Source of the DNA: Phragmites australis
Lineage: Eukaryota > Streptophyta > Magnoliopsida > Poales > Poaceae
Direction: 5' to 3'
Length of the DNA: 64,000 nucleotides
Assembly (NCBI RefSeq): GCF_958298935.1
Contig: NC_084927.1
Location: 11,126,001 to 11,190,000 of the forward strand
How positions within the stretch are numbered: position 1 is the first letter of the stretch; the number at the start of each line of letters is the position of its first letter. Position numbers and translations under genes: made by a program. This document shows, piece after piece, positions 9,868 through 22,025 of this stretch. The notes under the pieces were generated by a model. It did no database searches, was not told the DNA's origin, and saw only the letters and a program-made list of their open reading frames with translations.

Positions 9868-12800
9868 TCACAAGTCCTCAAAGAACTCAGGATACTCGGA
9901 GCGGAGCTTATCTTCCCGCTCCCATGTCTCTTCGGCTTCTGTATGGTTGCTCCATTGGACTTTCACGAATTTGATAGAATGGTGTCGTGTCTTGCGCTCG
10001 GCTTCATCCAAGATACAGATTGGTCGCTCACAATATGTCAAATCCGGTTTTAACTCTTGGGGTGCAACATCAACGACTTCCGTCGGAACTCAGAGACACT
10101 TCTTCAATTGTGACACATGGAACACATTGTGTACGGCGGAGAGAGACGGAGGCAAGTCCAACTGGTACGCGACCTCTCCACGCCGAGCAAGAATCTGAAA
10201 TGGGCCAACATACCGAGGCGCCAATTTGCCTCAGACTTGGAATCGAAGAACGCCTTTGAGAGGTGAGACCTTCAGGTACACGTGATCCCCCACCTCAAAT
10301 GTGAGCTCTCGGCGACGTCGATCCGCATAGCTCTTCTGCCTAGACTGGGCCGTGAGAATACTCTTGCGGATATTCTTGACATGGTCTTCTGCCTCCTTGA
10401 CCAAATCCGGACCCAGAAAAGCCCGCTCACCGGATTCAGCCCAATTCAGCGGCGTACGGCACCTCCGACCATAAAGGGCCTCGAATGGCGCCATCTCAAT
10501 ACTAGCCTGGAAACTGTTGTTATACGAAAATTCCACGAACGGCAGGCATATGTCCCACTTCTTCCCATAAGTGAGCACACAAGCACGGAGCATATCTTCG
10601 AGAATCTGATTTACCCTCTCCGTCTGACCATCCGTCTGCGGGTGATACGCCGTGCTGTGGAACAACTCGGTTTCCATAGCCTCCTGGAAACTTCTCCAGA
10701 AATGAGAAGTAAAATGTGTACCCCGATCAAAAACGATCTTCTTCGGCACTCCATGGAGACAAACGATTCTAGTGAGGTACAACTCCGCATACTGCTTAGC
10801 AGAATAAGTGGTCCTGACAGGAAGGAAATGCGCGGACTTTGTCAACCGGTCCACGATGACCCAAATAGAGTCATACCCACTCGAAGTCTTCGGTAAGCCG
10901 GTAATGAAATCCATCCCAACTTCTTCCCACTTCCAAGATGGAATGGGCAAAGGCTGGAGTGTGCCGGCAGGCTTAATGTGTTCAGCCTTCACCCTTCGGC
11001 AGACGTAGCACTCAGACACATACCTAGCAATCTCCCGCTTCATGCGAGTCCACCAGAAACGGGGTTTTAAATCTTGATACATCTTCGTACTGCCAGGGTG
11101 AATGGACAGCAACGAATCATGAGCCTCATCAAGGATCTTCTTCCTCAACGCCTCGACCCTCGGAACCACTAGACGGTTCCCAAACCAGATAACGCCTTGA
11201 TCATCCTCAGTAAAGCACAAGGCCTGCCCGATCTTCCTCTTCTCTCGAATTCGGGCCATACCCTTATCATCCCTCTGTGCAGCCTTAATCTCATCAATGA
11301 GCGTGGACTTGATTTCGAGATTGGCAATAAAACCATCCGGCACCATATCAAGCCCAAGACGCCAGAAATCATCACATAACGTGGAATCCATTGGCGAGGC
11401 TATAAGACAGTGACAATGAGCCCTTCGACTCAAAGCATCGGCGACCACATTCGCCTTGCCAGGATGGTAGTGAACCTCCAGCTCGTAGTCTTTGATCAAC
11501 TCAAGCCACCTGCGCTGCCTCATGTTCAAATCTGACTGCGTGAAGATGTACTTCAGGCTCTTATGATCCGTGTAGATACAGCACAAGTTGCCCATCAAGT
11601 AGTGGCGCCACATCTTCAGAGCGTGCACGACAGCTGCAAGTTCAAGATCATGTGTCGGATAGTTCTCCTCGTGACGCTTCAGCTGTCGGGATGCATATGC
11701 AATGACTCGGTCCTCCTGCATCAAAACACAGCCGAGACCGATGCCGGACGCGTCGCAATACACATCAAATCCTCTGGTCACATCGGGCTGAGCCAGCACT
11801 GGAGCGGTTGTGAGCAGCTTCTTCAATGTCTGGAAAGCAGACTCACAGGCATCTGACCACTCAAACACGCTGCCTTGCTTCAACAACTTAGTCATCGGCT
11901 TCGCAACCTTGGAGAAGTTCTCGATGAACCGGCGGTAATAGCCTGCAAGTCCAAGAAAACTCCGGATCTCACTGACATTCTGGGGCTGAACCCAGTCGAG
12001 CACATCCTGCACCTTGCTCGGGTCAACTGCCACCCCGTTCTCTGATAGAACATGTCCCAGAAAAGCCACCTCCCTGAGCCAGAACTCACACTTGCTGAAC
12101 TTGGCATACAGCTGATGCTCTCGGAGCCTGCCCAGAACAATACGGAGGTGCCCAATGTGCTCTTGTTCAGTCTTGGAGTATATCAGAATGTCGTCGATGA
12201 AAACAATGACAAACTTGTCCAACTCCTCCATGAATACCGAGTTCATGAGGTACATAAAGAAAGCCGGCGCATTAGTCAAGCCAAACGACATAACGGTGAA
12301 CTCATACAAGCCGTATCGAGTAGAGAACGCTGTCTTTGGAATATCCTCTGGTCGGACCTTGATCTGGTGATAGCCCAGCCTCAAGTCAATCTTTGAGAAG
12401 ACTCGAGCTCCAGTCAACTGATCAAACAGGATGTCAATCCTAGGAAGCGGATACACATTCTTCACCGTGACTGCATTCAGCGGGCGGTAATCAACACACA
12501 TCCGGAGAGTGTCGTCCTTCTTCTTCACGAATAGAGCCGAGCATCCCCAAGGTGAGGAACTAGGACGAATGAAACCCTTCGCCAGCAGCTCCTGGATCTG
12601 CTTCTTCAGCTCAACTAGCTCAACTGGCGACATCTTATACATCTTCCTCGAAACCGGGGCCACACCGGGCACGAGATCAATAGAGAACTCCACTGCCCTA
12701 CCAGGCGGCATTCCAGGCAACTCATCCGGAAAGACATCCGGAAATTCCCACACCACAGGAATGGTCTCCATAATCCTGGTGGGGACAGCCTTTACGGCGA

Positions 12801-13266
12801 ACAGGCAGGATTTGACATCCTCTAGCTTTAACTGGACCCGAGTACCTGACAGACCATTGAGGGTGACGGTTCGTCGAGCATAGTCCAACACAGCCTTGTT
12901 CTTGGAGAGCCAATTCATTCCCAGAATAACATCAATTCCCTTCGAGTTCATCACTAACAGATTGACAAAGAAGGGAACTTCGTTGACAATTACCGCCGCT
13001 TTATTCACACACTGGTTGATTAAAACTTTGGCCCCTGGGGCGTCTATAAGGTACAGCGTGTGGGTAGCACTAACTCTCAACCCACTTTTCCAAACATAAT
13101 CCGAAGATATAAAGGAGTGAGAGGCTCCTGAATCAAACAAAACCACTGTAGAAAAGATGTCAGAGTTGAAACTCATATCCAACGTACCCATTAGGACGGT
13201 GTCACCCTCCTGAACCTCGTCGGCGGTAGTGTGGTGAGCTCGACCACGCTTGGGAACGTGAGTCGC
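9868..13266 (-). pseudogene. pol: Element T pol: protease, RT, RNase H, integrase, chromodomain
   Basis: The main frame (13191-10231, 986 codons) reads: aspartic protease '[10 protein letters not shown]' (residues 18-27), reverse transcriptase with 'FIDDILIYS' (331-339), RNase H with '[10 protein letters not shown]' (478-487) and 'TDHKSL', and integrase with HHCC (His691, His698, Cys728, Cys731) and Asp761, Asp822, Glu858. After an in-frame TGA (10231-10233) the same frame continues through '[13 protein letters not shown]' and '[13 protein letters not shown]', a second TGA (10090-10092), and a chromodomain that ends 'WEREDKLRSEYPEFFEDL' before the natural stop at 9868-9870. All catalytic residues are intact; only point nonsense changes break the gene. 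The product would copy and insert the element in nucleocapsid particles, and the chromodomain would direct it to heterochromatin. Several plus-strand frames here are shadows. Confidence 0.93.
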
Positions 13267-14328
13267 CTACGAAGACTGCGGTGCTGACTGAGCCGGCGGT
13301 GGTCGCGGGGCACTCACTGCGGCTCCCAGCCTCGGATACGGGCACTCCCTCGAGAAATGGCCGACACGGCCGCAGTTGAAGCACGGACCGCCTGAGCCAC
13401 TGGTCATGCTCACTTGGGAGCCGGCGGGTCGTGCAGCCTGCCCCTGTGGAGCGGAGAACGCAGGACGTGGTACAAACCACATCGGTCGTGGGTAGCCAGC
13501 CGACAGCACCTGAGACTGTGGAGGCTGACTCTCAGAGCGGGCGCGTTGCGAGCTCCCGCCCACAGAAGACGAGGAACCCCTCTTCCGTCTCTTCTCCTCT
13601 TGGTGGCTCTTATACTTGAGCTCCACCGTGATCGATGTGCTCACCAACTCGTTGAAGTCGGCGAACCTATGCGCGGACAACCGGTCCTGCATCTTCGAGT
13701 TCAGGCCATTCACAAAGCGGCGCTGCTTGCGCGCATCCGTGCTGACCTCCTCGGTAGCATATTGTGCAAGGTGGTTGAACACCTGCACGTACTCCATCAC
13801 CGCCCGACCTCCTTGCTTGAGGTCCTCAAACTCCCGCCTCTTAGCCTTCATGAGGCCACTCGGTATGTGAAACGAGCGGAAGGCCTCGCGAAACTCCGCC
13901 CATGACACGCGGTGATCGGCGGGGTGCATGGCCAGAAAGCCGGACCACCACGCACCCGCCGGGCCCTGAAGCTGATGGGCGGCGAAGAGCGCCTTCTCGT
14001 GATCTTCACAGCGAAGAAGGGCGAGCTTCTGCTCGATCGTCTGGAGCCAGTGATCAGCATCCAGGGGATCCTCAGCTCGCGAGAAGACCGGCGGCTGAGT
14101 CCGCAAAAAGTCCGAGAAGTCGTCTCGGCGCACGGCCCCACCTCCTCCATGAGGAGCCGAGTTGCGCACGAGAGCCTCCAGGAGCGCTTGGTTCGTCTGG
14201 AGGAGAGCGTGATTCGCTTGGCGGTTCTGCTCGATTTGCATGAGCACATCCGCCATGGTCGGCGGTGGAGGAGGGTTGTTCTGACTAGAACCCTCCGGGA
14301 CCTCCCCACTACGCCGAGTGACAACCAT
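13267..14328 (-). pseudogene. gag: Element T gag (capsid and nucleocapsid)
   Basis: I chose the ATG at 14328 ('MVVTRRSGEVPEG') rather than the upstream in-frame ATG at 14385, because this is where gag proteins of the group usually start and the extra 19 residues look like leader. The protein has a retrotransposon-gag core ('ADHWLQTIEQKLALL', 'WWSGFLAMHP', 'FREAFRSFHIPSGL', 'EYVQVFNHLAQYA', 'KMQDRLSAHRFADFNELV'), then a Ser/Arg-rich linker and a CCHC knuckle 'CFNCGRVGHFSREC'. It is in the same frame as pol, separated by a single TAG at 13267-13269. A gag-pol fusion in one frame is normal for this lineage, so the TAG is either a mutation (CAG to TAG) or a readthrough stop. I favour mutation, since two more stops exist downstream. 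Confidence 0.92.
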
Positions 14329-15105
14329 TCTTGAAATGTAAAATAAAAAGGGGGAAACGTCAAATTCCGACTCAGCACAATGCATTCGCCGGATATATTG
14401 TTAGAATCCCGTAATACATGTATAAATATGAATGCATGCATGAATGCCATGAAATGATGCATGCTCGAACCTAGCTACCGCTTCTTTCTCAAAATAAGAA
14501 CCACACCTGCAAGCATCAAAATCACAGGCAGTTTATAACATCCAGAACGTACCCTTCGCGCTAGAAAGAGTAAGAGCGCGAGCGGCCCTTGTACCACATG
14601 CCGTACAAGAGACAATCCATACGTCGACAACGACGTATTCACTTCCCGTAGACCCTACGGGACATCTCGTGTAAACGCCACACGAGTAGACGACCATGTC
14701 TCCCATCGCATGGTGGATGTTCATACGCCATTGCTAGCGTATTCACTTCCCGTACGGATCACCGTACAGAACATGCCGGGCCCCTGCTTCGCATCCGGCT
14801 GAGCCCTCGGTGATTAACCGCCACCGAGCGTCGTACCTTACCTTCCGACGATGCAAAGCCGAAGATGCAATGCTCAACATGAATCAATGCAGGGTCGAAA
14901 GCAAAACAATGTGGTATAAGACATATAAACGTCACTCATAATACGCATTTTAACTTAGGGGCATAAACGATAGCAGTTTAATACATATTAGACATGAAGA
15001 GGCATAAACATAAATCATGGGTTGTTTAGGTGAAGTTGACGACTTACTAAACTACGCACTAATTATGTTTAGGCTACTAAATTAAACCAGGCTCTGATAC
15101 CAAGC
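14329..15105 (-). other. Element T 5' leader with hairpin array
   Basis: This is the untranslated leader between PBS and gag. Between 14556 and 14850 it is almost filled by consecutive short inverted repeats (stems of 5-8 bp, loops of 3-16 nt). Examples are TCGCGCT/AGCGCGA, CTTGTAC/GTACAAG, ATACGTCG/CGACGTAT, CCCGTAG/CTACGGG, CTCGTGT/ACACGAG and CTCGGTG/CACCGAG. The same array is kept in the interior of N (22842-23137). No protein is supported. Confidence 0.75.
15091..15102 (-). other. Primer-binding site of element T
   Basis: On the minus strand 'TGGTATCAGAGC' begins three bases after the LTR end. It is the standard plant PBS complementary to the 3' end of initiator tRNA-Met. Confidence 0.95.
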
Positions 15106-17726
15106 TGTGAGGAACCGTCCAAATAGTATTCTAATTAATCATCAGGAGGATCATTATTCATAATCACAACCTCGACGATTAACCAGAATACCATTCCGGT
15201 AGTCCCGGCACGTGTTTTGTGTCCAGGATCGGAACACATGCCTCCCAAACTCAAATATCACAACACAGTTTAATAGAGAGCAAATAATTAAACTGGATTA
15301 CCATTATTAAACACGCAACTGCTTCCACAATTTACAACAAAAGAGGAACAACAACAACTACGCAGCGGAAGAAAAACCAATACAACAAAAGAGTATGGAG
15401 CCGTATGCCCTCAGGCTCCATACCAAAAACGCCGGAGTTCGGAGTAGAAGGTGCTACTCCTGCCCGCCACCCTGATCGGCAGGCAAAAAGTAGTCGAACA
15501 CTGCCTCTCCCTCGCCAACATGCGAACCTGAAAGCAACTTAAGGGCAGCACCCCTTAGTACGAAGGTACTAGCAAGTCTTACACAGTATGAGTATATATA
15601 TATTCTCAACTCCAAGGATCATGCATTTAAAGCTGTAGCAAGGATTAAGACATGTTTAAGTTCATTAAGCAGTAAGCAACCTAGACTCTAGGTGTAAGCA
15701 ACTGACTTAACCAACCACCGACTCAAACCCTGCCAACCAACTGATCAGAACAGATATATGAACAACAAGTGTATAAAAGCAAACCATTCCCACCAACCCA
15801 CCAACCACATACCGACCAAACCACCCCAATCCAACCATGCCACAACCCACATCGAAACTCTACGACCAAAACATGGTCGCTCGGTGGAGATAAGCGATAG
15901 CGATGCTCATGACCGAGAGCGCGGCAGTTCGAACTGGTTATACACCCTGCAGGGGGATACTCCTGGACCCACACGACACAGGGACCATACGGCTTGTGCC
16001 ACCCGCTAAGATGCGCACAAGGGGGTACCCATGACAACCTTTCCCAACCAGGCCCAACCATGTGGATCAACCATAGCTCGGCACGGCGGTATTAGAACTA
16101 CTCCCCGAGCAAACTAATACCGCTAAAAGCCCGGACTCAAACCGGACTCACACCGTCTATGACGAGGCCCACATGACCACATCTGCGAAGGTAATCGGCT
16201 CGCCTACCATTATATCAGCATGTGGTGAGTAAGGTATGTGCTAAAGCCGACTACACCGACGATCGGTGCTTAACCGGTGCAAGCGGTCTACGGTGTCCGG
16301 GTTCCCTCCCCGAACTGCCTGAGGACTCCTCGTGAGCAGATGACACCCCTAACACCGCCCACACCTCGTCTCAACTCACCACTCACCAAACCGACTCATC
16401 ATCAACACAACCACAAATGTGAACAGGTAATAAGTCCTAGGCTCGCGACAACGGTGGACGCCGTCGTCGACTTCTACCGGAAAGCCTAAGTACCACTAAG
16501 CATAGCGAACTAAAATTTGACCGCGACGACACCACTAGGCTCCTAGGAACAACACATGACACGTGACCGAAATGGGATAATGCATCGGCATAGGTTCTAC
16601 CCAACTCGGTACCTGACACATGCAATGTATACATAAGCGTAGATAACATATTAAATTTTCAAGTAGACACAGTGCAATATGAACGATGCTTGCCTTGCTG
16701 CCCTGGATCAGAAAGGTGGGACGCCTCACGATCACCCACGGCCTCCAGGATCGACGGATCGGCGTTCACTATAGAGAGCAACGCGTGCAATGTAATGAGC
16801 ATGTATGAAATGCGACCATATAAGAAAAATATGCTCCACAATACATGACAATATTTTTCCCAGATCACACTATACAAAATAAGAGTTTTCCCAGTGGTCT
16901 CACGACTTTCGAACATGGCATTGACTATTTGTGCTTTAACTAAGCTGAAACACATTTAATCAATAAATAAATTCTCAGAACATATTTAATGAGTTTCAAC
17001 ATTTTTAACATGTAGTTCATATTCCTACGAAGCCAACGCAACTGGTCTCATGAAGTTTGGAGTTCGTACGAATTAACTATGAATTTTACAAGCTACCAGC
17101 TTCCGGGAAAACCTGATAACCGCCCTGCGACCACTGCTACAGTACTCGGGGTACCGGGTGATCAGTAAAATCAGCCTCGTGCAGCTCCAGAACAGCAGCC
17201 ATTACGAAGGGAAAAATTGGGCTAAACTAACCTGGGAGTCTCTCTAAATCAAAAGTAAAAATGCCTAGAAGGGTGTACAGGGTCTAGACTTTGCTCAACC
17301 GCCTAGCAACATGATTCCTAACTCAAATCCACATAAATCCTCATTTGTTCCCAGACTGAAGAACTTTAAGAACTTTGCCACCCTAGTTCCAGATTCAAGA
17401 TCTATCCAACCAAAAATGAGCATACTTGCCATGGGAGCCTAGCAGACTCACCCAATGTCCTTTGCTGAGGTTGGTGACCGCCAGTTGAAGGAGGAAACGA
17501 CGGAAAATGGCTTGGAGAAGAGAGAAAAAACTGCTGCTTCCTTGCTTCTCGCAAAGAACGCCAAACAAGTTCAGAACCAGCTCGAATTTCCTTCGGGGAA
17601 ACTGAAAATGAATTGGATGGACGAGTAGTCCTTGAGCTGGTGGTCACGCGAGTACCACATACGTACCTTGATCTTGCTCCTAGAGGTAGGGATTCCAAGG
17701 GGAAAAAGGGAGCCTAAGAGAGAGTG
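15106..17726 (-). repeat. Element T, 5' LTR (R-U5 side and part of U3)
   Basis: Nearly identical to 6532-9447 of the low-coordinate LTR apart from the missing minisatellite. It is split at 17726 by element N. The remaining 316 bp are at 27704-28019. Its last five bases before N (GAGTG, 17722-17726) recur at 27704-27708. Confidence 0.9.
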
Positions 17727-20700
17727 TGTGAGGAACCGTCCAAATAGTATTCTAATTAATCATCAGGAGGATCATTATTCATAATCACAACCTCGACGAT
17801 TAACCAGAAAACCATTCCGGTAGTCCCGGCACGTGTTTTGTGCCCAGGATCGGAACACATGCCTTCCAACTCAAATATCACAACACAGTTCAATAGAGAG
17901 AGAGCAATTATTAAACATGCAACTGCTTCCACAATTTACAACAAAAGAAGAACAGCAACAACTAAGCAGCGGAAGAAAAACCTATACAACAAAAGAGTAT
18001 TGAGCCGTATGCCCTTAGGCTCCATACCAAAAGCGTCGGAGTTCGGAGTAGAATGTGCTACTCCTGCCCGCCACCCGGATCGGCAGGCAAAAAGTAGCCG
18101 AAAACTGCCTCTTCCTCGCCGACCTGTGAACCTGAAAACAACTTAAGGGCAGCACCCCTTAGTACGAAGGTACTAGCAAGTCTTACACAGTATGAGTATA
18201 TATATTCTCGACTCCAAGGATCATGCATTTAAAGCTGTAGCAAGGATTAAGACATGTTTAAGTTCATTAAGCGGTAAGCAACCTAGACTCTAGGTGTAAG
18301 CAACGGACTTAACCGACCACCCACTCAAACCCTGCCAACCGACTGATCAGAACAGATATATAGACAACAAATGTATAAAAGTAAACCATTACCACCAAAC
18401 CACTGACCACATACCGAACAAACCACCCAAACCAACCATGCCACAACCCACATCGAAACTCTACGACCAAAACATGGTCGCTCGGTGGAGATAAGCGATA
18501 GCAATGCTCATGACCGAGAGCGCGGCAGTTCGAACTGATTATACACCCTGCAGGGGGATACTCCTGGACCCACACGACACAGGGACCATACGGCTTGTGC
18601 CACCCGCTAAGATGCACACAAGGGGGTACCCGTGACAACCTTTCCCAACCAGGCCCAACCATGTGGATCAACCATAGCTCGTCACGGCGGTATTAGAACT
18701 ACTCCCCGAGCAAACTAATACCGCTAAAAGTCCGGACTCAAACCGGACTCACACCGTCTATGACGAGGCCCACATGACCACGTCTGCGAAGGTAATCAGC
18801 TCGCCTACCATTATATCAGCATGTGGTGAGTAAGGTAAGTGCTAAAGCCGACTACACCGACGATCGGTGCTTAACCGGTGCAAGCGGTCTACGGTGTCCG
18901 GGTTCCCTCCCCGAACTGCCTGAGGACTCCTCGTGAGCAGATGACACCCCTAACACCGCCCACACCTCGTCTCAACTCACCACTCACCAACCGACACATC
19001 ATCAACATAACCACAAATGTGAACAAGTAATAAGCCCTAGGCTCGCGACAACGGTGGACGCCGTCGTCGAGTTCTACCAAAAGCCTAAGTACCACTAAGC
19101 ATAGCGAACTATCATTAGACCTCGACGACACCACTAGGCTCCAATGGAATAACACATGACACGTGACCGAAATGGAAGAATGCATAGGCATAGGTTCTAC
19201 CCAACTCGGAACCCGACACATGCAATGTATACATAAGCGTAGATAACATATTAGAGTTTCAATTGATATGGTGCAATATGATAGATGCTTGCCTTGCTGC
19301 CCTAGCTGCTGCTCACAGCTACCCGAGTCACGATCACCACTGCGGGAACCTCCGGGGATAGCCTCGTTCGCCTCGTTCGCCGGGTTGAAGTTTCCTAAAA
19401 GAATCACGCATGCAATGTAATGAATATGAATGACACGCAATGAAAGATGCTTCACTGTAAGATAACAGTGGAGATGCAATGCACTTATGCCATGAGTTAA
19501 AAGCCTTAAGGATTTCCTTATCTAAATTATTATTTAACATTTGACAACTTCCTAGATCGATTAAGCTTAACTCTAAGATTAAATCTAAAAGAAAACTAAC
19601 TATACTTAACATGGGGGTAACTCTTTTAAGTGAACAGGGAACCCAGTAATTGGATTTACACAACTCAAATTATGGACTAACCAATTATAAAATGTCTAAA
19701 GATTGAAACCATTTTGACAACTTATTAATCCTCAGTAAGCATTTCATAAACCCTAGCATTTTTAATGAACATGGCATAATTTAACAAGATTAACAGAATT
19801 TAATTTACAAATTTTGGACTTATCAAAAATTGTTTATGAATTATTGAAGATTAAACACATTTCATTAATTGAATAAATTTAACTATACATTTCATAACAC
19901 CTAGTATTTTTCATAAGCAGAGTATGATAACACAAGGCCAACAAAATTAGTTTCATAATTTTTCGACATATATTCGATTTTCTATGCATTTTACAAACTC
20001 CAGCCGATTTAACATTGAACAAATATTCTAATTCGCATTTTCCGGAGTTTCCCGATTAATAAAAACGCCCGCAATACTTCTTGCACACCCGGCCAGCTAG
20101 CCACTGAGGCTGACAGTGGGCCTGACGGGTTTGACCCGGGTCAAAATTGACCCGCGCCCAGTACACCGCGCGCCGGCGGCTCGGGCGACGTCGCCGGCGG
20201 CGAACGGCGGCGCGGCACGGCCAGCGGAGAGCACCGGCGACACCAGCATGAAGTGGGGAATCCATTCAAGGTACTCACTGCCGATGAGCCCGACCGGAGC
20301 TGGGCCGGCGACAGGCGGCCATGGGCGGCGGCGGTCGGTAGTCGAGGAACGCCGCGCCGGCTACGGGCAAACTTATAACGACCGCGTGCAAAAGCAAGGA
20401 AACGGCGTGGGGAAGCTCACCAGCGGTTCGGCTTGGACGGAGGCAGCTCAGAGCAGTGGGTTGGCGGTGGAATCTCGGAGCTCTGCGCCGGAGTTGATGA
20501 AGAAGGGACGGTGCGATGTTGCCGCCAGTGAACGACGGCGCCAAACGATCGGTGAAGGGTGGCAGCGGCAACAGTCCACCACTAGGAACTCCTCTGTGCG
20601 GCACTCGACCGGCGGGCTCGGCCCGAAGACGGTCGGCGGTGAGCGGAGGGGCACGACGGCGCAAGGCGCATGCGGATGGCCGTGCCGGCGTCGGGCCGAG

Positions 20701-22025
20701 GGCCAACAAGCACGCGCGAAAGCTTTCAGCGGTCGCGGGGAACCGGTTTGAGCATAGCTCGGCTGACGGGCCTGGCCAGAAAGGTCCGGCGACGAGCGCC
20801 CGACGTGACGGCGGTTAGCGCTCCGCGGAAGACACGCCGGCCGCGGGCCTAAGTCAAAGTCACACGCGCCAAAGCTCCGGAGAGGTCCAGCGACGTTGGC
20901 CGAGCAGTGGATTTGGTCGGCGGAGTGGCTTGGTGGGGCTTCGCGCGGAATTCAGCTCGGGGATGCTTCGTGCGGTGGCGTGGCTGTGCGCGGAGAGGAA
21001 GACGACCACGAGCTTCACGGTGAGGGATAGATCGGGGCTGTTCGGCAGCTGTGGTCACTGGCTCAACGGGGCGACGACTCGCCTAGGCAATAGCTGCTCA
21101 CAGCAGCGCTCGTGCGGTGGGGTCCTCACGGACGAGCTCGCAATCTCGTGGGTGCGCGGTGCCGTGGTGCAGAGAGTCAGCAACGCTGGCAAACGCATGC
21201 GAGCGTGGCCAGCTGAGGCACTGACCATGCGCGAGCTGGTGAGGTGGTAGCTGCTGCTGCTAAGTATGCCGGCGTGTGTGTGGCATGGGTGATGGCTTGC
21301 AGTAGAAGGAAAGGGAGGAGGAGAGCAAATGGCTTTTGCCTGCTCGGTTGCTCCTCGGCTGGACTCAGTGGAGAAGGGAAGAGAGAGATGGCGTGCTGCA
21401 TTTCTCTGCTACTCCTGTGAGGAAGGATCGGGAGAGCTTGAGGTGGCAGCTTTGCTCAAGGCCAAGAATGGCTACGCCGACCTGCTCTGCTGTGAAGGAA
21501 ATATGAGAGAGAGAGACAGAAGAACAGCAACAGTGAAGAAGCTAGATAAATTTTGGTGTTAGTTTGTACTAGTGTCTGCATTCTCTCATTTGTTTTCAAC
21601 AATTTCTCTAGTGGTTGAAAAGTCATCACAAAATTCAAGGATCAATTTTGCTGGATTCTATAATTCATGTGCAACCCATTTTATCTTATTTGACCCAGAA
21701 TGCTTGAGCCAATTTTGAATAAAAATTGTTCAAAGATGCTATCTTTTCCAACTTGTGATAATTTTTATGCCTTCTATACATTTCCCAAAAATTTGGGAAA
21801 ATTCATCTATATTCTCCGCATATCATGTACTAATTTCTAAAATTGTTTCCAGCCCTATGTTGTATAGTAATATGGTGAGTTGCTTAACAACGCATCAACT
21901 AATATTGATTTTTAAAATTTGCTAAATTGAAAAATGCATGCCTAAAATTGCTCAAAACCATTAAACATGATGTTAATGATACTCATGATGCTTAATTATC
22001 TATTTAAGGATTTTGGGCTGTGACA
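17727..22025 (-). repeat. Element N, 3' LTR
   Basis: 4299 bp, + strand 'TGTGAGGAACCGTCC' to 'GGGCTGTGACA'. The first about 1.6 kb is the R-U5 module shared with T. From about 19310 on it is unrelated to T: AT-rich to about 20090, then the GC-rich block (20100-21500), then AT-rich U3 to the end. Confidence 0.92.
20100..21500. other. GC-rich block inside the N-family LTR
   Basis: About 1.4 kb of CpG-rich sequence, repeated at about 25780-27180 in the other LTR and, in diverged form, at 56750-57690 in the solo LTR. Both strands carry open frames of up to about 210 codons, rich in Arg, Pro, Ala and Gly, but none resembles a known domain. The frames are not kept in the solo LTR, so I do not call a gene. 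It may be a captured genomic segment or a CpG-rich promoter/5' region. Confidence 0.5.

Noticed and set aside
10282..10896. A 204-codon plus-strand frame opposite T pol
   Set aside because: Shadow of the integrase coding sequence on the minus strand.
13414..14334. Several plus-strand frames opposite T gag
   Set aside because: Shadows of the gag frame. GC-rich third positions keep the antisense open.
15091..15102. Match to initiator tRNA-Met considered as a tRNA gene fragment
   Set aside because: Position directly after the LTR and length show it is a primer-binding site.
20116..20751. A 211-codon plus-strand frame and a 144-codon minus-strand frame in the GC-rich LTR block
   Set aside because: Both strands are open because of GC-rich composition. 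The frames are shortened in the second LTR and lost in the solo LTR. No recognisable domain.
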